Below, in pieces: positions 57,326-64,000 of a DNA stretch of 64,000 nucleotides. The stretch lies in contig NZ_CP103300.1 in NCBI RefSeq assembly GCF_025562755.1, forward strand, positions 2,915,001-2,979,000, written 5' to 3'. The notes below the pieces were generated by a model. That model did not search any database, had not been told where the DNA came from, and saw only the letters and a program-made list of their open reading frames with translations. Position numbers and translations under genes: made by a program. Each line of letters begins with the position of its first letter. Position 1 is the stretch's first letter. This DNA comes from Endozoicomonas euniceicola (GTDB lineage: Bacteria > Pseudomonadota > Gammaproteobacteria > Pseudomonadales > Endozoicomonadaceae).

Positions 57326-59532
57326 GTGAGATGCTGAACTTGCCGGGTGCCGACATTCTGGTACTGGCTCCGACCCCGACATGGCCTCTGGATTATGGTA
57401 ACCGCAAACGGATTTATTCGGTTTGCCAGTCCATGAAAGATCGCGGAGCGCGGATACACTACCTGTATTACCCCAGTGAAGTTGACTGGCGCAACGACGT
57501 GCCGCTTGACTCAATGCAGAAAATGCATGAACAGTGGGACAGCTTTTACATGGTGCCTCCTACCCGGGATTTGCATACATGGGCAGAAGGTGAAGACCAT
57601 ACTATTGATGAATGGTGGGACGACGCGATTGGAAAACAGCTGGAATGGCTGTTTCATAAAAAACGCTTCGACGCCATGATCGTCAATTACACCTGGCTGA
57701 GCAAAGCGCTGGAATACGCACCCGCTGGCACATTGAAAATACTCGATACCCACGACCGTTTCAGTGATCGCCGCCAGCTTCTGGAAGCCAACGGCATTGG
57801 CCGTGAATTCTTCCACACCACCCAGGACGAAGAGCGCATCGCCATTGAACGTGCCGACCTTGTATGGGCGATAAAGGAACACGAGCAACACTTTTTCTCT
57901 AACCTCTCTGCAAAACCCAATGTTCGCACGTTAATCCATGTAGACCTGGACGAAGTGGCAGATACCGCCGCAGACAAATTCAAACAGGGCTACCTGCGTG
58001 TAGGGATTTTAGGCGCCAGAAACAATATCAACCTCACCAACACCCGCAACTTTATTGAACAGGCTATCCCCCAGTTCAAAAAAGCCATGGCACCGGTCAA
58101 AATCGTACTGGCGGGTTCCATGTGTATTGAGACAGAAGACCTTGAAGGTCCCTGGGTTGAAAATATTGGTTTTGTCGATTCAGTGGCAGACTTCTATAAA
58201 AGTGTTGATGTAGTGGCTGTGCCCATGACTTTCAGCACCGGCCTGAAGATCAAGGTAGCAGAAGCCATGAAATACGGCGCTCCCATGATTTCACACGCCC
58301 ATGCCAGTGAGGGATACCCGGTAAAACACCCGTGGCACAACCTGAAATCGTTAGAAGCCATTACCGAGGCCTGTATCGACCTGGCCTTCAACCCTGACAT
58401 GCTGCCTAACCTGCGCAGAGCCAGCGAGCAGGCTCAGGAAAAAGCTGAACAGGCATTTTTTGATACCATCAATAAATCCATGCAGGACATTTGTCGTCAT
58501 AATGTTCTGACGACTTTTGTGGTGGATGCAGAAAACCTGAAGAAACACGACATTATCACAACCCGGTTGCTGGAGTTGCTGGATTTTGTGCCCTGGGCAA
58601 ACCGGGCTCAGGTATATATTCAGGGACAGCTGCAGGAAGAACAGAAAAATACCGTGCGTAAACTGGCAAACGCAGCCCAGGTATTTGCTCACAATACAGC
58701 AGGACTGCCTGATACCCTGATACAGCAGGTAGATACCCTGTCAGAACTGTTGAACCGATGGCGCAGTGACCACCTCTGGGTCATGACCGAAAACCCCCGG
58801 GACGATTTGGCAGAAGTCAGAAAATTACCTGAGATATTGATCGACAGTTGTCTGATGTCTCCGGCTGCCGCAAGAAGCTGTTATAAAGATCAGCCCCGAC
58901 GCACTGAAGTGATTGCCAAGTTTAACTGCAGCCGCCTGAGCCAGCATGCCAACACCCGTGTGGTTCTGCCGTTCATCAATGGCGGGCGTGGTGCCAATAT
59001 CAGCATGAACCATCTGCCCCATGACCACGGCGGTACTGTACTGATGGTCTGGTCCGGTCCGGCTGAGTACCTGGTATACCTGCAAAAGCTGGTGGCTTCC
59101 CTCTGCGGGGAAAGGACAAACATTGTCTGGCTTACCCACGACATTAACGCCAAATTCCAACTGCAGAAACAGCACCAGAAAGCTTATACCTTCGAAGAAA
59201 TTTCACGCAATACAGCGTTGTTGCCAAAACACGTTGCTTTTGCCGTAGATATGGATTTGAAGCACAAGGCTAACTGGCTTCATGAAATCATTGCCCGCTC
59301 AAATGTGCAGGTGATGCGCCCGCAATTCCCCCAGTTAACGGTTATATCGCATGGGCAAGTCAGCCTGAATGACTTTATTCAGCAGTTTATGCAGCTGATG
59401 GAGAGTTATGAGGATAACGGGCATCGGTATCACGAAACGTTTGGTAATGATGCCGGGTGGAGTTTGCTGTGGCATAAGCTGGCGAATGAAGCAAAAGAAA
59501 GAAAACGATTTTCATCTTTGTTGACAATTTAG
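57322..59532 (+). CDS. Large glycosyltransferase (GT-B, GT4-like) with extra C-terminal domain
   Basis: A 736-aa protein. Residues 1-400 are a GT-B fold: start DILVLAPTPTWPLDYGNRKR, acceptor half ILDTHDRFSDRRQLLEANG, and donor half STGLKIKVAEAMKYGAPMIS with the usual Glu region. The C-terminal 330 residues (from about 400) form a second domain of Rossmann-like character (TTFVVDAENLKKHDIITTRL; VLMVWSGPAEYLVYLQKLVA) that I do not recognise; it could be a second, unusual transferase or a scaffold. Overlap with the GT2 gene suggests joint action. Confidence 0.82.
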   Translation: MSEMLNLPGADILVLAPTPTWPLDYGNRKRIYSVCQSMKDRGARIHYLYYPSEVDWRNDVPLDSMQKMHEQWDSFYMVPPTRDLHTWAEGEDHTIDEWWDDAIGKQLEWLFHKKRFDAMIVNYTWLSKALEYAPAGTLKILDTHDRFSDRRQLLEANGIGREFFHTTQDEERIAIERADLVWAIKEHEQHFFSNLSAKPNVRTLIHVDLDEVADTAADKFKQGYLRVGILGARNNINLTNTRNFIEQAIPQFKKAMAPVKIVLAGSMCIETEDLEGPWVENIGFVDSVADFYKSVDVVAVPMTFSTGLKIKVAEAMKYGAPMISHAHASEGYPVKHPWHNLKSLEAITEACIDLAFNPDMLPNLRRASEQAQEKAEQAFFDTINKSMQDICRHNVLTTFVVDAENLKKHDIITTRLLELLDFVPWANRAQVYIQGQLQEEQKNTVRKLANAAQVFAHNTAGLPDTLIQQVDTLSELLNRWRSDHLWVMTENPRDDLAEVRKLPEILIDSCLMSPAAARSCYKDQPRRTEVIAKFNCSRLSQHANTRVVLPFINGGRGANISMNHLPHDHGGTVLMVWSGPAEYLVYLQKLVASLCGERTNIVWLTHDINAKFQLQKQHQKAYTFEEISRNTALLPKHVAFAVDMDLKHKANWLHEIIARSNVQVMRPQFPQLTVISHGQVSLNDFIQQFMQLMESYEDNGHRYHETFGNDAGWSLLWHKLANEAKERKRFSSLLTI

Positions 59533-59571
59533 AAAATTAAAATTTAGTTTATTTTTTGTTTGGTGATTGAA

Positions 59572-60408
59572 ATGGCATCTCCTGATTTCCTGTGTATTGG
59601 TGCGCAAAAAGCGGGTACAACCTGGCTTGATAAAATGTTTAAAGGCCATCCCGATATTTGGACTCCACCAGTAAAAGAGCTTCAATTTTTTAATGAGTTT
59701 TATAATAAGGCAGCATACCCTTGGACACAAAAACACCGTGAGTCGCATGCTGTCAATGCTATACGGTATGCTGTTAATGAGAAACAGCCAAACTGGGAAA
59801 AAATTAAGCTCGCAATGCATATTGCAAGTGAAAATATCGGCTTTGATTGGTATGAAAAAATTTTTGATTATGCACCGGAGGGAGTAGTTAAAGGTGAAAT
59901 GACACCAGAATACTCTTTGCTTAATGAAAAACACGTAAAAGAAATAAGTGAAAAGTACCCTAAGCTAAAGATTATTTTTATTATGCGTGATCCCGTTGAA
60001 CGCGCACTATCTGGAATAAGAATGCGGATGAAGCAGCAGGGTTTTAATGCTGACAGCAAACAGGAAGATATTGATAATTTCGTAATTGAAGCGGCATCGA
60101 ACTGGGATGTAATTCAAAGAAGTAATTACTCATTTATACATAAAACATGGAGTGATTATTTTGATTCTGAAAGCTGCTTGTTTTTACTTTCTAGTGATTT
60201 GAGAAATAACTCCAAGAAAGCTCTGATTAAAGTAGGTGGCTTTCTAGGGGTTGATTATAATAAATTTAAGTTTAACCCAGATGAAAAAGTTCATGTTGGT
60301 ATGCGCTTCAATATTTCTGAGAATGCGATTTTAGAAGTGAGAAAGAAGCAAGAGGATAATACTGAGTGGATGGAGGAAAACTCTGATCTATTTAAAATAG
60401 GATTATGA
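59572..60408 (+). CDS. PAPS-dependent sulfotransferase
   Basis: A 278-aa cytosolic sulfotransferase from ATG 59572. The PAPS 5'-phosphosulfate loop is IGAQKAGTTWLDKMF, the 3'-phosphate site is IIFIMRDPVERALSGIRMR, and a conserved Ser/Tyr region is NYSFIHKTWSDYF. It resembles bacterial heparan-sulfate-type sulfotransferases and would sulfate a capsule sugar. The A+T content is much higher than in the upstream genes, as in the next two genes, pointing to a transferred block. Confidence 0.9.
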   Translation: MASPDFLCIGAQKAGTTWLDKMFKGHPDIWTPPVKELQFFNEFYNKAAYPWTQKHRESHAVNAIRYAVNEKQPNWEKIKLAMHIASENIGFDWYEKIFDYAPEGVVKGEMTPEYSLLNEKHVKEISEKYPKLKIIFIMRDPVERALSGIRMRMKQQGFNADSKQEDIDNFVIEAASNWDVIQRSNYSFIHKTWSDYFDSESCLFLLSSDLRNNSKKALIKVGGFLGVDYNKFKFNPDEKVHVGMRFNISENAILEVRKKQEDNTEWMEENSDLFKIGL

Positions 60409-60417
60409 GAACTATAA

Positions 60418-61431
60418 ATGAGAAATAAACTTTTTGACTCGTTAGACCTTCTTCAAAAAGAAAAAATTTTTACAGGTTGGGAAAAAATAGATGATGTTTA
60501 TTGCAAATTTTCACTTCATAATGTAAATATCCCATTAATTGTAACTTTTTCAAGTGCTAAAATACCGATACCTATAAATAAATTAGATGATCCAACTTGC
60601 TCTCCTTGGGGTTTTGATTTTGTCAGCAAGTCTGGTTTTAATGTGATTTCTTTTTCGTGTATTGAAAAAGATAACTGGTATAGAAGTGATGTTTTTTTAA
60701 AATTCATTAAGCAGCTAGGTGATAAACTAAGAAAGTTTAATAGTCGTCTCGGTTATGGTGAAAGCATGGGGGGGTATGGTGTTAGTGCATACGCCAACCT
60801 CCTAAATTTACAAAGGGTACTGATTTTAAATCCAATTAGCACCTTGAAATCTGATCTAATTCCTTGGGAATCAAGGTTCCATAGTGAAAAGAAGCTAAAT
60901 TGGGACTCGGGATGTTTTGACGGTGCAAGAATGCTATCTAGTGGTTATATAGTGTATGATCCTCTGCATAATCTAGATAAAGCTCATGCTTTAAGATATA
61001 GCAATGATCTAATACCGCTTAGATTGCCTGCTGTTGGTCATGGCATCCCATATCATTTAAAGCGACTAGGAATTTTAAAGAAATTATTTTTTGATTTCGT
61101 GTATGATTGCGTTGATTTAAGCTGGTTTTATCGTAAAATTAGAGGGAGAAAAATATACCATCACTACTATAAAACGTTATCTACCCATAGACGAATTACA
61201 CCACTTAGGAAGGAAGTACTAGATAGGCATTATCGATGTTTTAAAGAATGGAGTGATCACACTGATATACCAGTGAATGATCTACGTGATGCTGCTATAT
61301 CAATTGAAAAAATCAATATTAAACTTGCCTTGGAGTTAATGGAGAAAGCACTTAGAGCAAGACCCGAAGGCGACTTTATAAGGGCTAAAGTTCTAGAGTA
61401 TAGAAAAATGCTACCTGGTTACAACACCTGA
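60418..61431 (+). CDS. Alpha/beta-hydrolase-like protein in capsule locus
   Basis: A 337-aa protein. The nucleophile elbow GYGESMGGYGVSAYA (GxSxG) and a late His in PAVGHGIPYHL suggest a serine esterase, perhaps removing or transferring an acyl group on the glycan. The C-terminal 30 residues (ALELMEKALRARPEGDFIRA, then KVLEYRKML) resemble the end of the next gene's product. No signal peptide. A+T-rich. Confidence 0.65.
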   Translation: MRNKLFDSLDLLQKEKIFTGWEKIDDVYCKFSLHNVNIPLIVTFSSAKIPIPINKLDDPTCSPWGFDFVSKSGFNVISFSCIEKDNWYRSDVFLKFIKQLGDKLRKFNSRLGYGESMGGYGVSAYANLLNLQRVLILNPISTLKSDLIPWESRFHSEKKLNWDSGCFDGARMLSSGYIVYDPLHNLDKAHALRYSNDLIPLRLPAVGHGIPYHLKRLGILKKLFFDFVYDCVDLSWFYRKIRGRKIYHHYYKTLSTHRRITPLRKEVLDRHYRCFKEWSDHTDIPVNDLRDAAISIEKINIKLALELMEKALRARPEGDFIRAKVLEYRKMLPGYNT

Positions 61432-61455
61432 ACAATATTATTAGAGATACTGTAA

Positions 61456-62874
61456 ATGAATTTATGTATTTGTGTTAGTGGTCAGGTCAGAGATGATATT
61501 AATTCACTCAAGCACCTAAGCAAAGAACTTCTTAAACTCCCAAGTAGTTTGAATGTAACACTAATATTTAGTCTCTGGGAAAACTTATCAACAAAAATTG
61601 ACGGAGCTCTAGGTTATAACCAAATATTACGAATTTTTGATAATGATATTTCTAAAGTAATTCCTGTTGATTTTTATGGTACTGGTTTTTGGAAAAACTT
61701 TCCAAATCTTTTTAATTCTTTGGAATCGTCAGATAAGAGAGTTGTTAAAGGGGAGTTGTCAGAGTTATTTCCAAATGCAATCATAGATATTGAAAAAGAT
61801 AACTTAGATTTAGAATTTAAAACATTAAGGCATGATAAAAATTCAATTAAGATGCTTTATAAACGCTGGCGATGTAATGAAATAAAAAAGAAGATTGAGC
61901 GTACACAAGGCACCCATTTTGATTGTGTAGTAGTACTAAGGCCGGATATGATGATTAACATCAATCCAGACAGTATAATTAAATCAATCAGTGATAAAAC
62001 TTTTGAAGAAAGCAGTATTTTTCTACCCTTATCTGAAAGAGTTAATTTCACCAATGATGTTATGGCTTATGGCTCATCCTATGCCATGGATGTTTACACT
62101 TCCTTGTTTTCGAAAAGCCTTTCTAATAAATGGAGCGGGATACACAGTGAGCTCTTTTTTCATTTAAAAGAGCAGGGTTTAAAATCAAAGCGCCCTACGC
62201 ATATAAATTTCGGTGGCTTTAGCATACCTGATAATAAAATCAGTGCGTCAGAAGCCTGCAAAGATAATTCTTTTCTAGGAAAACTGTACTCCTCCTATGA
62301 GGATTTGACTCTAGAAAAAATTCCTGACTTTATTGATGACAAGTATAAGAGAATTTCTTTTTATACATTGTTATCAATGAAATACAAAAAAAAACCTGAT
62401 TACCGCAGTCAGTTAAGAGCACTGCTTTTGGCTGAAGCTTCTGAGTTAGCAAATTTTAATAAAAATAATGATAGATATCGTTTCTATGTCTCGGATTTAG
62501 CAGATTGTTTAATTAATCTAAATTTAACCATTGATAAAGTTGAATCAGTCATAGCTAAAGAAGAAATAACCGACAATTTTGATAAAAACATAAACTATAT
62601 TTCACAAGAAAGTTTTTTTGTTAAAACGTTTTTTGAAAGGAATATTGAACATTTTGTTTTGAATGGTTTATGGTCTGAGGCAAAAGATAACTGGGATCTA
62701 TACCCGCTACCAGCTAAGTTTGCAGATTTGTTGAGAGATAAAGCTCTGGAGATGGAAAAACAAGGTGCCTATGAGACTGCTTTTATGCTTATGAATAAAG
62801 CAAAAGAGATAAGACCAAACGGGCAGCGTATTGTAAATAAAGTAGCAGAGTATAAAAAGGTCCTTGGGCTTTAG
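61456..62874 (+). CDS. Unknown capsule-locus protein, possible glycosyltransferase
   Basis: A 472-aa protein. The start MNLCICVSGQVRDDINSLKH and the DCVVVLRPDMMINI block resemble those of uncharacterised capsule/LOS transferases with a GT-A-like fold, but no confident DXD can be shown. The C-terminal helices (AYETAFMLMNKAKEIRPNGQ, then RIVNKVAEYKKVLGL) match the end of the previous protein in pattern. A+T-rich; the HAD gene follows after 3 bp. Confidence 0.6.
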   Translation: MNLCICVSGQVRDDINSLKHLSKELLKLPSSLNVTLIFSLWENLSTKIDGALGYNQILRIFDNDISKVIPVDFYGTGFWKNFPNLFNSLESSDKRVVKGELSELFPNAIIDIEKDNLDLEFKTLRHDKNSIKMLYKRWRCNEIKKKIERTQGTHFDCVVVLRPDMMININPDSIIKSISDKTFEESSIFLPLSERVNFTNDVMAYGSSYAMDVYTSLFSKSLSNKWSGIHSELFFHLKEQGLKSKRPTHINFGGFSIPDNKISASEACKDNSFLGKLYSSYEDLTLEKIPDFIDDKYKRISFYTLLSMKYKKKPDYRSQLRALLLAEASELANFNKNNDRYRFYVSDLADCLINLNLTIDKVESVIAKEEITDNFDKNINYISQESFFVKTFFERNIEHFVLNGLWSEAKDNWDLYPLPAKFADLLRDKALEMEKQGAYETAFMLMNKAKEIRPNGQRIVNKVAEYKKVLGL

Positions 62875-62877
62875 TAA

Positions 62878-63276
62878 ATGATGAAAAAGATAGTAATTGA
62901 CCTTGATGGCACAATCACCCACGATTCAGCGCAGAGTTATGATAACAAACCAGCCAACCAGGATATTATTGCAGCGTGCAAAAAATATAAAGAACAGGGT
63001 TTTTCAATAGTCATCCATACCAGCCGCAATATGCGAACCTACGATGGAAACGTTGGTAAAATTAATATCCACACCCTCCCTGGCATTATTGCGTGGCTGG
63101 AAAAGCATGACGTTCCTTACGATGAAATTCATGTAGGGAAACCCTGGTGCGGTTTCGATGGCTTCTATGTTGATGACAAGGCTATCCGGCCATCAGAGTT
63201 CGCTTCTATGAGCTACGAAGAGATCCAGTCTTTGCTGGCAAAAGAAAACCCTTATAAAGATGGCGGTAACGCATGA
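62878..63276 (+). CDS. HAD-type capsule biosynthesis phosphatase
   Basis: A 132-aa short HAD protein. Motif I is IDLDGTITHD (nucleophile and acid/base Asp), motif II is IHTSRNMRTYDGN, and the late Asp pair is FYVDDKAI. Members are found in capsule loci next to sugar nucleotidyltransferases and probably dephosphorylate a sugar or nucleotide-sugar intermediate. The stop overlaps the next start by 4 bp (ATGA). Confidence 0.87.
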   Translation: MMKKIVIDLDGTITHDSAQSYDNKPANQDIIAACKKYKEQGFSIVIHTSRNMRTYDGNVGKINIHTLPGIIAWLEKHDVPYDEIHVGKPWCGFDGFYVDDKAIRPSEFASMSYEEIQSLLAKENPYKDGGNA

Positions 63277-64000
63277 TTCTTATTACCTCCGGCGCTTATG
63301 TATCTGCCGACCTGAGTGCGGAAATTGGACGGCTGCCGCCTTCTTTTTTACCTGTAGGTAACAAACGGCTGTTTACGCTTCAGCTGGAACAACTGGCCTC
63401 TGCGAATGGTGATATATATCTTTCGATACCGGCGGGCTATGCTATCAACGATCTTGACCGGCAGTTCTTCAGGCAGCACGATGTTAGCCTGATCGAGGTT
63501 CCTGAAAATCTGACACTGGGTGAGTCGATCTTATATTGCTGGAACTGTACCGGTAAGCAATATAATAAATTGCAGGTTTTACACGGCGACACACTTATTT
63601 ATGATCTCGACTTTAACCAGCTTGATACTGTCTCTGTCGCTGAAAATCAGGGCTTTTATCACCGTGCTACTGCATCAAATGGCCCATTTAATCAAAGGTT
63701 TTTTAAGGATTCCTGGGCGGGCGATGGTGAATGGGTCGTGTCCGGTTTTTTTGCCTTCAGCAAACCTCATCAGTTTATACAAGGCATAGTCAAAAGCCAG
63801 GGTGACTTTATACAAGGTTTAAAGCACTACAGCGAGAAGACACCCCTTGCAGGAAAGGAAACGGGTAAGTGGTTTGATTTTGGGCATATTAATACTTTCT
63901 TTCAGTCAAGAACCCTGATTACCACTCAGCGTGCTTTCAATGAAATGAGGATGACGACACGCACCGTCACCAAGGCCAGCAGCAATGGTGCCAAGATGAA
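63273..64000 (+). CDS. Nucleotidyltransferase-like protein, 3' end outside window
   Basis: At least 242 aa from ATG 63273, still open at the right edge. The order LITSGAYVSADLSAEIGRLP, FLPVGNKRLFTLQLEQL and LHGDTLIYD follows NTP_transferase proteins (the third supplies the usual metal-binding Asp), but the G-G-x-G-T-R loop is replaced by SGAYVSADL, so activity is uncertain. It pairs with the HAD gene by a 4-bp overlap. Confidence 0.75.
   Translation, partial: MILITSGAYVSADLSAEIGRLPPSFLPVGNKRLFTLQLEQLASANGDIYLSIPAGYAINDLDRQFFRQHDVSLIEVPENLTLGESILYCWNCTGKQYNKLQVLHGDTLIYDLDFNQLDTVSVAENQGFYHRATASNGPFNQRFFKDSWAGDGEWVVSGFFAFSKPHQFIQGIVKSQGDFIQGLKHYSEKTPLAGKETGKWFDFGHINTFFQSRTLITTQRAFNEMRMTTRTVTKASSNGAKM

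Overview
The window looks like a marine gammaproteobacterium of the Oceanospirillales type; Endozoicomonas or a near relative is my best guess. That is an inference from gene content: TrpR next to a Mtr-type permease, the nudE/cysQ/yrfG/hslR cluster, several HipA modules, and a 23S rRNA resembling the Pseudomonas/Oceanospirillum form. No species-defining sequence is present.

Layout. 1-3.57 kb is the end of an rRNA operon: 23S (5' end cut off by the window, and split by an intervening sequence in helix 45), 5S and a terminator. 3.7-28.2 kb is mostly chromosomal housekeeping: a dicarboxylate/amino-acid symporter, the ribosome-assembly GTPase RbgA, a penicillin-acylase-type hydrolase, alkaline phosphatase behind a Pho box, YibE/F, IspG, two envelope proteins (DUF3015, DUF4105), trpR-mtr, an orphan RelB/DinJ antitoxin, a proline iminopeptidase-like hydrolase, an autotransporter, the nudE/cysQ/yrfG/hslR group, YgiW, two small membrane proteins and an M20 peptidase. 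28.36-30.2 kb is an intact-looking IS200/IS605 element with tnpA and tnpB. 30.4-64 kb is a large capsule locus: export genes kpsM, kpsT, kpsE and kpsD; dTDP-rhamnose genes rfbA, rfbC, rfbD and rfbB; GDP-mannose genes manA, manC and manB; then glycosyltransferases, a sulfotransferase and unknown polymer-modifying genes running off the right edge. The product is probably a sulfated capsule containing rhamnose and mannose or its derivatives.

Between kpsD and rfbA sits a 10-kb island (36.2-45.9 kb) of toxin-antitoxin-type genes: three hipBA pairs (two near-identical), an orphan Phd antitoxin, mntA-hepT, a higBA pair with a gutted toxin, and a class II Fic protein, plus remnants of a fic gene and of an IS end. 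Four copies of the RfaH-recruiting ops element (GGCGGTAGCGT core), all on the + strand, precede kpsM, fic-rfbACD, the rfbB-manACB group and the glycosyltransferase group. RfaH seems to be loaded again after each interruption of the locus.

The most unusual feature is a family of 7-bp tandem repeats (GAAGCTG, GCCAAAA, GCCAACA, CCTGCAA, GCTTCAA, CAGAAGA and others) scattered through the window, often as inverted arrays able to form hairpins. Two such array pairs enclose a four-helix-bundle (S23-type) gene, one being the 23S rRNA intervening sequence itself, and both genes carry one premature stop codon. Other arrays lie in frame inside rfbC, rfbD, rfbB and manB or directly before rfbA, manC and kpsD. 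This suggests a small mobile cassette and its solo derivatives.
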